Positions 11,582-23,142 of a DNA stretch of 64,000 bases are shown here, piece after piece (the first letter of the stretch is position 1; every line of letters begins with the position of its first letter). The position numbers were made by a program, and so were the translations under genes. The DNA comes from Opeltia flavorubescens (taxonomy: Eukaryota; Ascomycota; Lecanoromycetes; Teloschistales; Teloschistaceae), in the NCBI GenBank assembly GCA_000442125.1, contig KE546970.1, positions 1,356,667-1,420,666 on the forward strand, read 5' to 3'. The notes below the pieces were generated by a model, which worked only from the letters and a program-made list of their open reading frames with translations, was not told the DNA's origin and did not search any database.

Positions 11582-13065
11582 TTTTTACTTCTTTTGAGTG
11601 GAAACTTATTAAAATATTGAACACAGAGAGCAGTGGCCAGAAATCACGTAGCAGTTATCAATTGACAGACATATCTCAGATATGCTCAACCCTATTTCAT
11701 TGCCAAGACTTCGACCTCTGAAGGCCAAATAGGCACCAGAAGGAGCTTTCTCCAGGCAATAGATGTGAATTCCAAACAGTACAACTCTTCCAAGCAGAAG
11801 GCAACTTATGATGACCTCTGTACAGCAAAAACAAGGCTCAGTTTCATCTAATTCTCCCAAAGGTCCAAAGCGTGTGGAATCACCGGGCCGGCGGCTTGTT
11901 ACCAGCCAACTGGCGACCCGTTCCCCCATCCACACGCGTGTCAAAGCCTCCTTGGACACATCGTCGTGTCACGAGGCTCAGACGTCTTGTATGCAACATA
12001 CAGCATGCAGGTGATGGAGGTTTCAATGATACCTCAAGTATGCCAGCGGCGGTATTCGAGCAACAACTCATACCAACAACACACAAGTACGGCTTAGAGC
12101 TCTGTCAACGGTGGGGAGAGTCAGTGGGAAAGCGCACTATCTTTCTGTCCAAGTAGACGATCATTCAACTTTCGGTCGTGCATTATCCTGCATACTTTAT
12201 GTAACAGCGGGCTGATCGGTCGGGTACACTTGCTGCACCTTTTTCCAAATAATTTCTTTTCGAGTCCATCCTTGCCAAAGCTTTTGCTCACGCGCATGTA
12301 CCGCAAAAAGCCTGTCTTTTCATGCACGGTCCTTGATCTGTGGTCCAAGTACGGAACTTTTTTTCCAAGATTGGGAACTGTTGCGTTATCTCGCGAAACC
12401 TTGTACCTGCATGTCCATTTGCATTTTCCTATTGGGGCATTCGCTAAACTCTACCTCTCTAAGCTTGACGTGTTTCAGAGCCGCAGGCTGCCTGCGATTC
12501 TACGCGATATCCATACCAAGGACCATGAACCTGGGTTTGGCGCATGCGCGGACAAGCTCGGTGTCCACTGGGAAGGATACGGCCATCTCTTTGGAACCGA
12601 CATGCATCATCTGTTCCGAGAAATGAAAGGCAAGGCTTAACAACCTAGTCACCAACCATGATTGGACATCAGCTGTTGCCTACCAGCCTTATGGCACGGT
12701 CAGGCTGTGCTTGCAAAGTGACCAGGGTTTTTCTCTTCGGATGACTCTCATTGGCCGTGTCCGAACGATGAATTCTGAGGTGTGGCTGCCAGAGCACTTC
12801 GCCACCCTCAGCGTCTATTGGAACAGTCCTCCAGACTGCAACGGTGACATGTGTAGAGATGGGTGAGAGTACTATTCTTGGGCAGACTGTAGGCAGACTG
12901 ATCAGTGTTCAAGGACATATAATGTAAGTATATTCATGAGATGGTGGAGATATACAGTACTCTCCTTTCCAATAAGATCTTTCGAATACAACCCAAGATT
13001 CTGATATCGTTACTCTTTCTTACTACGTTCTTGTCTTTAAATTCGCTAGCATTTGGCTTCTCGAT
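11582..13065. other. Intergenic, divergent atg12 / T5orf172 gene
   Basis: A 1.48-kb gap. It holds the atg12 promoter on the left and that of the T5orf172 gene on the right. One 136-codon frame (12230..12640, +) has no recognisable motif and is not called. A GC-rich stretch at 11870-11960 is unremarkable. Confidence 0.5.
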
Positions 13066-14421
13066 TTGTCTCTAATGAAGAGCTTGAGTATTTCCGTTAA
13101 GGAAGAAGGATCGGGTGAAGTATGCGCGGTCTTAACTTTCGGCACAAAAGTAGAGGACGAACCTGGCCCATCCTGCGTAGCCAACCTTAAATCACACCAC
13201 GAGAAGGATGATGCAATCCGCCCCACGGAACAAAAGAACGAGGAATCTCATAAGCCTGTGTCACGTGGCCGTACTGGACCAATTGAAGCTCCATGTTTCG
13301 AAAACCTCAAAGCGAAACTCGGCATCGACTTCGGTACATGTTTGGGCAAAACCAAAAAGCAAGGAAGATGCAAGAATCACATCCTCAAGAAGAATCTCGC
13401 GGTAGCGGAGCGAATCTTGAAAAATCTTGAAAATGGACATTTCGCGGATACAAGGGGAAATCCTTCAAAGCAGCTGAAAACTCTGGCGGAGCTGCTTCAC
13501 TGCAAGTCTCGCCATCAAGAAGATGCCCCTCTCCTATCTAGAGATTGGGAGATTGTACTTGGCCTTCGCACTGAACCTGTGCCAGCAGAGGAACCAGCTG
13601 TATCTTCAACACACATTAGAGTATCACGAACGACACGAGCCACAAAAGATGTCATACCAAACAGTACGTTTGATACATCGAGAACCCATATTCGTAAATT
13701 CGTGCCGTACGATGCGAGGGCTCAAACGATGAAAAGCATGGAAAGCTTCGTCGAAGGGGCAGTAACGGCAAACCTAGGAAAGCAAGAAATCGAAAAAGCA
13801 GGCCATATCTACATTTACTGGTTTCCCGGTAATTTTGGTCATCTCAAGATCGGTGTAACTTCTCGGTCGGTAGAAGAACGTCTCCGGGAATGGGAAAGAA
13901 GATGCGGCCACAAGACTCACCGGGATGAAGTTATATTCGATGTTCCCCACGTCTACCGCGTCGAGAAGATCGTGCAGGCACAGCTCCGCGACAGACGGAA
14001 AAAAGAGATTGGCTGCAAAGGATGTGGGAGATGCCACAAAGAATGGTTTGAGGTCTCCAGGGAAGTAGCGATCGCTGAAGCAAAGAGATGGTCAGACTGG
14101 ATGAGGAGCAATCCATATGAAGAGTCGGGCAACGGCGTATGGAAGCTAAAGAAAGACGAGAAAGCAAATCTGAAGACGCTCTGCCGAAGCGTTTCGCCGG
14201 AGAAGCACGAGAGAAGCGTTTCTACATCGCACTTGAAGGCAAGGGAAGAAAGGAATAGACGGCTTTCGGTATCACCAATCCCACACCGTCGTTCCGACTC
14301 AGCAGAAGTATTACGCCGTAGTCCGCGGCTTGTTGCGAAGCAGTGGAAGAAGAGTTCTGCAGAGAATGAAATTCCCGAGACGAGCAACGGGTGGACCTTT
14401 AAAATTGAGGCAGCAGCGTGA
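13066..14421 (+). CDS. T5orf172 / GIY-YIG-fold domain protein (MUG113-like)
   Basis: A single exon of 451 residues. Residues about 245-345 form a T5orf172 (DUF1766) domain: GHIYIYWFPGNFGHLKIGVT is the GIY-YIG-like opening strand pair, followed by SVEERLREWERRCG and a Cys-rich end CKGCGRCHKEWFEV. Upstream, FGTCLGKTKKQGRCKNHI (about residue 90) is a short Cys motif often found N-terminal in fungal members. The N- and C-terminal parts are basic and Ser-rich. S. pombe Mug113 is a meiosis-induced member; the biochemical role of the fungal family is unknown and nuclease activity should not be assumed. It stands alone between atg12 and riboflavin kinase. Confidence 0.85.
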   Translation: MSLMKSLSISVKEEGSGEVCAVLTFGTKVEDEPGPSCVANLKSHHEKDDAIRPTEQKNEESHKPVSRGRTGPIEAPCFENLKAKLGIDFGTCLGKTKKQGRCKNHILKKNLAVAERILKNLENGHFADTRGNPSKQLKTLAELLHCKSRHQEDAPLLSRDWEIVLGLRTEPVPAEEPAVSSTHIRVSRTTRATKDVIPNSTFDTSRTHIRKFVPYDARAQTMKSMESFVEGAVTANLGKQEIEKAGHIYIYWFPGNFGHLKIGVTSRSVEERLREWERRCGHKTHRDEVIFDVPHVYRVEKIVQAQLRDRRKKEIGCKGCGRCHKEWFEVSREVAIAEAKRWSDWMRSNPYEESGNGVWKLKKDEKANLKTLCRSVSPEKHERSVSTSHLKAREERNRRLSVSPIPHRRSDSAEVLRRSPRLVAKQWKKSSAENEIPETSNGWTFKIEAAA

Positions 14422-14853
14422 TCGGCGAGTTGCACCTTGTTCACATTCTTTTTTCAAATTTAGCGCATGGTAGGCGTTTCCTTTTGGATTATGGCACCAT
14501 TTATTTGCGTTTTTCCGTTGTCGATACATAATTCTTGGATTGGTTTTCAGGATATATTACAAGGCGCTTTAATCGGCGTCGGAAGATCATGGGATAACGG
14601 ATGAAGAATGAGGGATGAGGGATGGGTACACGAGGTGAAACGATATATATATATATATATATATAATACCAATGAAGCATATCGCACTCCATTACCAATT
14701 CCAAGAATCTTACGATCAATCGGACAACGGATGCAAATGAAACGCAGCAAAGTGTTTTTGCACCGTCATGTGGAAAATTCTTTATCGATAAGCCCGTCTC
14801 CCCGTCCCTCCGCCACTTTATCAACCCCCCCTCTCAAAATTCCAACCCGACAA
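14422..14853. other. Intergenic, T5orf172 gene to riboflavin kinase
   Basis: A 432-bp gap between two plus-strand genes. It contains a (TA)n microsatellite and a pyrimidine-rich tract (14790-14850) just before the riboflavin kinase start, a common core-promoter feature in filamentous fungi. Confidence 0.5.
14644..14666. repeat. (TA)n microsatellite
   Basis: About 11 perfect TA units run from 14644 to 14666, about 190 bp upstream of the riboflavin kinase start. Likely length-polymorphic. Confidence 0.9.
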
Positions 14854-15543
14854 ATGCCACCACCTCCCCAAGCCCGCCCCCGCTCTCCCCTCGCCGGCTC
14901 TCCTGATGGCCCTACTCCACCATTCCCCATCTCCCTTTCCGGCCCCATAATCAAAGGTTTTGGCCGCGGCAGCAGCGATCTGGGCATACCCACCGCCAAC
15001 ATCCCACTCGAGGGACTTAGCGTCGGCGGTCACGAAGAGCTAGACAGTGGTGTATATTTTGGATGGGCTGGTGTGAACGTTGATGAGCATGGCGAACGGA
15101 TAGATGTATCTACGCAGGGGGCGAAAGATCAGGGAGGTGGAGGAGGAGAAAATGAAAAAAGAAAGGTAGGAAATGTATGGCCCATGGTAATGTCAATTGG
15201 CTGGAACCCGTTCTACAAGAATACTGTGCGGTCTGTTGTATGTCTCTCTTCTAGAAATCTTGAAATAGAAGTGCCATGCTGAGGGGCTGTGCTGGAACAG
15301 GAAGTTCACATCCTTCACCACTTCCGACGAGATTTTTACGGTGCTCGCATGAATCTGTTAATACTGGGGTTCATACGCCCGGAATACGATTATGTGAATA
15401 AGGAGAGCTTGATAGAAGATATAAGGACGGACATCGAGGTTGCGAGGAGGAGTCTGGAGAGGGAGGGTTATCAGAGGTTGAAGGGAGAGGGGTATCTGGT
15501 TCAATTCGAGGGTGGGGAACATGAGCAGGCGGTGGCGAGGTAG
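14854..15543 (+). CDS. fmn1: Riboflavin kinase (FMN1)
   Basis: Exons 14854..15237 and 15301..15543 (intron 63 bp) give 208 residues. The enzyme phosphorylates riboflavin to FMN. The kinase core is complete: [15 protein letters not shown], then LGIPTANIP (the TAN metal/ATP motif), [11 protein letters not shown], and after the intron VEVHILHHF and [19 protein letters not shown] Gly-rich loop near residues 95-105 ([12 protein letters not shown]) is an insertion. An upstream in-frame Met at 14608 would run through the TA repeat and is rejected. Monofunctional, without the FAD synthetase domain of bacterial RibF. Confidence 0.95.
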
Positions 15544-15848
15544 GGAGGAGAGAGGGCATTGCATGGCCATGGTTGATGTGTAAACAAAGGCGACGCAAAG
15601 TCAGACACTCTTCTTGGTAGGTGATCTGCCATCTTTCGGAATTTGGATCAACACGCTTAAGATACGGAATACAGTAAAGACGGAAGCGTAACAAATACAA
15701 TCAGACTACATGCATGCCCCTTTCATAGCTCAAGAGTTCCACACGTTAACCAGCTTCATTCTCAAAACTCAAACGCCTCAGCGCCCTCGCTTTTGCCTAT
15801 TTGGCTCCCACGCTATGCACAATGCAGTATCATTAAAGTATCGAGGCA
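15544..15848. other. Convergent intergenic fmn1 / acuK
   Basis: A 305-bp gap with two 3' ends facing each other. No coding frame or repeat recognised. Confidence 0.5.
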
Positions 15849-18161
15849 TCAAATACATGGTAAGAACTAATCAGGTCAGCCATGTCCCTCAAAACCGTGG
15901 TCGATAGGCGTCAGACGACTTACGTTCATGACAATCAGCATCGGAATATCGAAAACGTCTCGTTTCACCGTCCAGCAGTAGCTGCATTCAACTTTCCCAT
16001 CTTTGTCGCCGAGCTGATGCACACCCGCATCGTCAGTGCCACCGCTCTTGCCATTCCGGGGTATTTGTCGGTTATGCTTGAGCCGAGAGTCAAGCTGGCT
16101 GTCAAAGGTTTTCTGGCCGGTCAAGTTAGACTCAATGTCTGCCTTAGTTCTGTACTTGAGAAGCTTGCAACGTGTGGTAACGCTGCCTCTCGAATCACCA
16201 AACGCCAAGCGAGCAAAATCCTCGTAGAATGCAATCGCGCTATCATCATCGAGTAACTCCGCGAGGAAGACCGGCTGCTTTCGCGAGCCGTCACTTTCAG
16301 GCTTGGCAGGTTCTGGCATGCGTGGCGTATTATAGCCTCTGGACGAAGCCGTCGTGCTGGATGGGCCGGAAGCGCCGCCCGTGTTCACATTAAGGTTAGG
16401 CTCTTTCCCCAACAAGACATCTTTCTTCCACCCGGTCAGGATACTGAACTCCTTCCCGACAGCTGCGACTTCACCAGTGCGTCGGCAAACGATAGTGGGT
16501 GTGCCATAGGCATTGATGAAGTCCTCGTATTCCCATAAGGTTCGTTGAAAACATTTCTCCATAAATATTAGGTCATCTCGGTTCAAGGTTTTAGTACAAG
16601 ATATGAAAGACGGGCGGATCGATGCTAGTGCTTTCGCAATGCGGAGCGTTTTCTGCGGGGAAAAGCGGCGCTGCAGGAAAGCGGTTAGACCGTGGAAGCC
16701 GTTCGTATAGGAGTACGGCTGCTTCACACTCTCGTAGACTGAAGAAGGATCACGTGTGCGGCGCGCAGGTAAAGCAGATGCAGCCGGGTTAGTGGCGGCC
16801 GGCCTCGATTGTGGGCGTCGTTGCTGAGCTGCGCGATCTTGCATATGCTGGCGGGGGTTAGCGCCTAGGTAGGCATTGGGGGCAGAGGGGTCATCATCGA
16901 AGCCAGTCACCAGGCCCTGTGTGCTAGATGTGTCGCTTGGACTCGTGAAATTGCCAGGACCAGCTCCGATTGAGTATGCGTCAGGTCCTTCTTGCTTAAC
17001 GATTCCGATCGCTGCAGCATCCTGGTTGCGTACCCCTGGATCGAATCGCGATGCTTTTAGACCTGGCTGCCCGCTGTTCTGCCAATCTGCAAGGCCTTGA
17101 TCTTGTGGATAGAAGTATGATTGTGTAGTCGCTGGACTACTGCCAAAGCCGGTCGAAGAGATTGTCCCGGGAGTCGTGTGGTTGGTGCTATTTCCTTGGC
17201 TGATCTGAACAGTGCTTTCGGTTGGAGGCGTATCTGCCGCCCCGGACGACATGTGGCCAAGCATGCCGAACTCCAGGGCACCGTAGTGGTTGCCAAAATT
17301 AAAGCTTGACGGGTCGAAATTGTATTGCATCGGATCGTTGACGTCAAAGACGCTGCCGTCGAAAGCAGTCTGCATCATGTTCGGGTTCGGCTGTGGAGTC
17401 TGTTGCAGAACACCTGCCATACTTTGCATTGGTGATTGCTGATGACCTGGTCCCGAACTGAATTGCGGTGATATGGGAGATTGCTGATTGCTGTACGCTT
17501 GAGGAGTCATCATCCCGTCGGTCAGTGGCGGACCCATTTGGTTCTGGGGGCCGCCCGCGGAATAAGTCGGGAATGCTGTAGGCATCGCTTGCTGTTGAAC
17601 GTACACATCGTTGGCTGATGGGCCGGCAAAGCCAGCCTCTGGCGGTAGTTGTTGCTGCCCTCGTCCGAGGTTGGCCAGGTAGTGCATCGGATTGCCGACG
17701 GCGCCCCTTAAGCCCATCCCTGGCATTAATGCCTCATTCGGCGCATCATGCAAGTATTTGGCCTTTTTGCGGACTCCATCGTGACAGGCATCTTGCAATC
17801 CGCGTTTGATGCATCTTTGACAGGGCCGTTCGTCGCCTGAAAATAACGGTGGATTAGCGTCCGCAACGTCTGGGGAAATTCCCCAACCACCTTGCGGAGG
17901 GTGAGACAAGAACTGACCACAAGTGAGATGAGCCCGCTGACAGGCGTAACATGCACGTCGTGCCTTCTTTCTGCGCGGTCTTGTAGGATCTTTGGCATTG
18001 GACGAGCTCTTGGATTGGCCATTGCCCGATTGGGACGGAGCACCCGATTTGCTGTGGTTATCGCTATGCTCCGCGGTCCCAGCCATGTCGGCGTCGATGC
18101 TCTCGTCGGGCGATTGGGATTGCATTGAGGATTTCCCATCTTCGCCAACGTCGGAGGTCAT
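15849..18161 (-). CDS. acuK: Zn2Cys6 transcription activator of gluconeogenesis AcuK
   Basis: Exons 18161..17918, 17836..15924 and 15866..15849 sum to 2175 nt, 724 residues. The Zn2Cys6 cluster ACYACQRAHLTC / CQRCIKRGLQDAC (residues about 70-105) is split by intron 1, and splicing restores LTCGDERPCQRC. The middle is Gln/Pro/Ser-rich. Residues about 500-700 hold a PAS domain beginning FMEKCFQRTLWEYEDF and closing with CSYCWTVKRDVFDIPMLIV. The last exon is 18 nt and supplies FLPCI, the usual AcuK end. In Aspergillus, AcuK with AcuM switches on the PEPCK, fructose-bisphosphatase and malic enzyme genes on two- or four-carbon sources. A PEPCK gene lies 41 kb away in this window. Confidence 0.92.
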
Positions 18162-19297
18162 GTTATATGACCAGATTTAAAGTGGATGAGGGCGAAAAGG
18201 CTCAAGGTTCGTTTCCGGAGTGGTTGCTTCTGCCCCGATTCACCACGCTCTTGCGCTGCACCTGTCCGACGATGCCACCTGGATCCTGTCCCTGGGGTCC
18301 TCGGGGAAAGCAAGTCCGGCAAGGATTGCAGCAGTTCGTCCGCTGATGAGGAAGCATTCGTTCCCAACGGTCAGGCGAGTGTGGAAGCTTGCGTCGAGCA
18401 GTTGCCAAAGCAGCGCTCACAATTCGGCGATAGCTAGCACTCAGGTAGTGGAACGTCAGAAGTGCGCGGGGCTGGCAGCGAAGAGGGTAAAAGGGTTGTG
18501 GGCGTTGATAGCGGTGGTGGGGTCGTTGGGAAGTTTTGATGGTGAAGATAGACAGGTCATGCTCGTAAGCGGTACAACGACTGAAGAAATGAGGAGTACT
18601 TGAACTCTGCAAATTGATTAGCTAGAGCATACAGCTCGCTCGAGTCTGGTGGGGAGTGAAGAGCTGCAGGATTATTGGAAGTGGGCTGTCGATCATGTAA
18701 TGTCACCCATCCAATGTCTTTTTGCCTACATACCTTAACCTGAACGCCAGCTGCTGCCAACCCGGTGCGTCGGGAAAATGAGAAGAGAGAGTGCCTTTGC
18801 TGCCCGCCCAAAGCAAAGATTCGATGTTGGCTGCAAGATGGAAAGTGCCCGCAGCTCCCAGTTGGCTTGTTCGGTCCATTCTGATCGGCTCCAGCATCCA
18901 GCGTCCTCACGGCTGATCTGCTTCTTAGACTTTCACACTGCCGCCGCTTTGCCTGCAACGGGTTTGGTCAGCAGACCATTGCTCGACTGCTCAGATTTAG
19001 CGGGATGCATGTGCTGGACAACGTCCTGGTTCCTCGACAGGCGAAAAGTTAACCCTAGGAGCAGATCCCAGGGATTACGATGGATATGCTTCGGCCAGGC
19101 CAATGGTGGGGAGCAAGCACCACCCTGCAAAGGCATGATGACGCACTCGGATGCCATTCCAGGCCGACTGAGCCCCTTGGATGATATAGTACCCTACAGA
19201 ATGCACGATGCACCAAGAGTCAAAGGCCGCTGCGAAGAGTATAGCGGGACTGCAGCCGATGGGACTAATCTGCAGCCAAATTCTATCCAAAACCTTC
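18162..19297. other. acuK upstream region and 3' flank of MFS transporter
   Basis: A 1.1-kb gap between two minus-strand genes. It probably carries a long acuK promoter and leader. Several small frames occur on both strands but none has protein-like features. No repeat recognised. Confidence 0.5.
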
Positions 19298-21742
19298 CTA
19301 CCTCCCCCCTGCAAACCTGCTCCTCCCTCGTATTCTCTGCCCGTGCCTGAAAAATATGTACCTGGCGCCGGATCAGCCACGTCGCAACGGGCACCTAAGA
19401 CATTATCCACCCATTGGAGCCACTCACGGGAAGGGGGCCATCACCACCGTCAAGAAAGCGAGCAGCGTTGTCGCCCATTGGAAGCCGAGCCGGTGGTACA
19501 CTGTCATGCATTCATCCGTTAGCAGCCGTCAACTACACGTGCTGTGGTCCCTTGGTATCACCGCCCTCTCTAAACTTACTTTGAACGCCAAACAGGGGGA
19601 AAGCAGCTGCAAAAGAACTTCTCGCAAAGCTATTCGCTGCCAGAGCACTTGCAGCATACAATGGATAGGCATCTAATCATTGTTAGCCAGGTACGACGTC
19701 GGCAAAGCTTCACAACATCTTAAATAACTTACCGACGAGGAACGTGAATACACCGGAGAAGACAAGCAACATCCTATTCGGCAAAAAACGGCTGGATCAG
19801 CCAAGCCCCTCATTGACTTTTCAACTGGAATTTGACGTACCCGGTCCCGAAAACGGTACTGCCGATGATAGGCACAATCCACTACCGAATTCAGCATTCT
19901 CTACTTATATTCCAAGTACCGAAGCCCTACATGAACCGAGGAAAACGTCGTCCACCCAAACCTGTTTCAGTGTCAGGGCGAGAACCATTTCTTGTTGAGC
20001 AGATGATAAGACTTCGACATGCAACAGGGTTGGTACGATCAAGCGACCCGCCAGTCTGGACGGCTTGGGGGTGAAGATGTGAGCACCTGGCAGATCATCG
20101 TGCCAAGCAGCCGTGGACGATCATGCGAGCGGCCTAGGAGATATAAAACTGAGCTTACCAAAAGAGGCCTATAGGAACAAGGATGCCACCAGCGATAGCG
20201 GGCGGTAACCGATACTCGGGCTCCGCACCTCCCTTCTCACCACCTTTGACTTCTCGATTATGAACAAGACGCACGTAGTTGCGGTGCCAAAGCGGGTCTG
20301 ACGCAACAGCAATGACGATCCCAACAAGCAAACCAGAGAAGGTCAAGCCGACCTGCCAGAGGTTGAAATGGTGGTTCTCCTGGAAGACGATTGGAAAGGC
20401 TCCGAAAAACAAGTATAGTACACCAAGTAATAGTGCCGAGAACAAGCACAAATTTAAGCACATCGGCTCCAGCGTCAGCAATAAGAATGGTCTGTAAATC
20501 GACCAGAGGATCGTCTGGGTTATCGAGCGGTCAAGGTGCTCTATGGGTGCCTGCCAGCGCTGGTCGCCTGTCGTTTCCCTTAATGAAATGGCTTTACGCC
20601 TCAACAAAACAGGATGATATGTCTCTGGAACGGCGAGGATGATTACTGCAAGATTAAACGCAGCCCAAATGATCAAAACGTAGAAGGTCCATCGCCTGTC
20701 TGGTCAGCGAGGCTTTGCAATCGACGAATCAGGTTCGACTCCAACTTACCATGAAGTGAAATAGTTGATAAAGTCAGCAACGATGGGTCCTATTGGTGGC
20801 CCGATAAATGGGCTTGCGCTGTATATCATCATAGGGGCCTGCAGGTCTGATCTATCAAACATATCACCAATGGTACCGCCTGCGACGCTCAGAAAGGCGC
20901 TTCCCGCCACGCCATCCAGGAAGCGAGCTATGAGCATGGTTTCAATATTCTTAGCCACTGCACAAGGGACAAGCCAGATCAAGAATAACGTAAAGGATAC
21001 GACATATATTGGTTTCCGACCGTAGAACTGCCCCCGGTCAGCCGTCTAGCCCATTTGAAGGGAATGATCGCGGATTGAGAGTCGCCTTCACCTCTGATAG
21101 TGGCCCTAAGATCATGGGTCCCACACCGAGTCCCATTACAAACAGGCTTAGACCCAACGTGGCGACTATTCGCGAACAGTGAAATTCTTCGGTGAGCTGA
21201 GAATATGTTGACGTATACATTGAAGATGCACAAGTGCTTGTCGTTGATTAGTATACTGGGGGGACCTAAAGCTACTAACCCGCGAGATATGCTGAAACGA
21301 AATAGGAAACATACACGCATGCCGAGCTAGACGAGACTATCAAGACTACTACCCATTTCCTCAACCTGCTCATCGACCTCGGATTTGTGGGATCATCATC
21401 CCCGTCCCATTGAACTTCAAACGCTTTCGTCTCGGCATTTTCGTCTGTCGCCGTGCCCTCTTCGGCACGTCTATCGTCGTCGCTGAAGCAGACGAAGCCA
21501 TGACCATCACCGTAGGATCGCGAATGCTGTAGACTTAGATGTCCGCCAGAACCACGACTCGTGTCTCTGCGGCCGCTGGCCGAAGACTGGTCTTGGCGAC
21601 TCTTGCTGCGGCTCCGAGGGCTTTTGATGGGCTGGAAGAATTGTTGGCTTTCGCTTCGACCATTCAGTCCTTCTTTTCTGTTATTATCGTTCGTAGCAAG
21701 TCCGTCTGTCATGTTTGCCGGTTGGTCCGGATTCATTGTCAC
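19298..21742 (-). CDS. MFS multidrug transporter, DHA1 family
   Basis: A many-intron gene on the minus strand. The N-terminal ~120 residues are cytoplasmic and Ser/Arg/Asp-rich. Then come twelve predicted membrane segments: TSTYSQLTEEFHCSR and GLGVGPMILGPLSE (TM2 region), FYGRKPIYV (loop 2-3, motif A-like), RFLDGVAGSAFLSVAGGTIGD and YSASPFIGPPIGPIVADFI (the DHA1 motif C), a middle loop, then FGWTTFSSVH, WIVPIIGSTVFGTG, LLVFSGVFTFLV, AYPLYAASALAANSF and a C-terminal RFAGGR. This layout matches fungal H+ antiporters exporting fungicides, polyamines or secondary metabolites. Clear introns include 21046 (after GPLSE) and those near 20745, 20155, 19910 and 19740. The splice near 21320 (between ACV and TSTY) is unresolved. 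Stop at 19298. Confidence 0.88.
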
Positions 21743-23142
21743 TGCCCCCCGTGCAAAATTCTCCCATTAAGATTCAACTTGAAGGATACTTCGTGCTCAT
21801 GAACGTGGCATGAACATCATATTGTTACCTGCCGCACTAAGGTATGTCATATCGCGATTTTCCCTGTCCATTCCGTGATATCGAGCGCAATATCAAGTTC
21901 AGATGAAAAATAGATTTATAATTAAAAAGATCAGCAATTACAAATCGTCCGGTTAAGCGGCAATCCTGCCCGGTATTCCCCACAAGACCATCATCTCAAC
22001 ACATGACATCATTGCTCACTAATGAACACTCGCAAGCGTTTCGTCTTTTCGATAGCTGCGGGGACTAGTGAATAGCCTCCTTTGATCCTTGTAAAGTCAT
22101 AGACCGTTCCAGCCATGGATGTTAGGTAAACGCCAACCTGCTACGAAAAGTATACTTCTACTTAATACGGATGGCGCGGATATCTTCGTCTTTAGAGCTA
22201 GCAAGGTGAGGCAGCTTCGACTAGCAAAGGGATCCACCTGTACGCGCTGCTAGCTACGAATAAGCCATTCTAGGCTTCCTGAAAGCAAGAGACCCGGGTG
22301 AAAACTTAAAACCTAGCCAGAAGGATAAATCCTAAAAGTTTTGATTTATTATCATCATCGATATAGTCGTACTGAATCCTCAACTGGTCTGGAAAGGACA
22401 ATTGATCGATCTCGTCATCATCGTCCTTATCATGAAGAATTATTGTATTCAGATCGGAATCATGGTATCCCATCGTTTCCCATGTCATTGCAAGCAGGTG
22501 TACACATCAGCACCCAGAGCTGGGCAAAGGGTTTAATGCATTTTTCCTAGGGGATGGTATGGATTTAGTAGACAAGGGCATTGAAAAGTTGCTACCTGCA
22601 GTGCGTATATATAATGGTAATAGGAGTCTTAAAATTTTTGAAGTGCGACATATGATAGAATCAATATCCCCGACCCAGTGTCGTCAGCGGAGTACACCTG
22701 GTTCTTAAAGTGATGCAGAAAGTATTTACATCGTTAAGGGAACTCAGATCCCAGACTAATCACGTCGAGGAAAGAGCATATATTTGAGGTGAGGTGAAAG
22801 AAAGATCAAGGGAGGGAAAATAATAGAAAGACCGACGAGGATTCACGGCAATAAAATCATAGCATAGCAAAGCCTCGAGGAAATCTCTGCGAGAGGGTAT
22901 TATGCATGAACAGTGCTCTCTTGGTTTGAGCTGGGTTGGAATACTAGAAACCGAGTAATATAACATGTGTATAGCGACAATAGCCCGATGGCACAATGAG
23001 CCATCAAATTGATACACAGTGCGAGCAGCTGCCTGATTGTTAGTGCATCGAAACACTCAAAGACCTAAAACCTGCGGGCGCAATACGTACGGAATAGGTA
23101 GTGAATCGATAGCATCCGTTACTTTAATGCGTCAACCTCATT
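21743..23142. other. Intergenic, MFS transporter promoter and 3' flank of GTPase gene
   Basis: A 1.4-kb gap between two minus-strand genes. It is moderately AT-rich at 21890-21950 and 22310-22420 but without the extreme C/G loss of the copia element. No coding frame or RNA gene recognised. Confidence 0.5.

Noticed and set aside
12230-12640. 136-codon plus-strand frame upstream of the T5orf172 gene
   Set aside because: No motif, odd composition and no splice or neighbour support; likely chance.
18202-19410. Several 100-190-codon frames on both strands upstream of acuK
   Set aside because: They overlap one another in all frames, lack motifs and look like GC-rich leader sequence.
20700-20750. 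GGTTCGACTCC B-box on the plus strand
   Set aside because: It lies in an intron region of the MFS transporter; flanking bases do not form tRNA stems.
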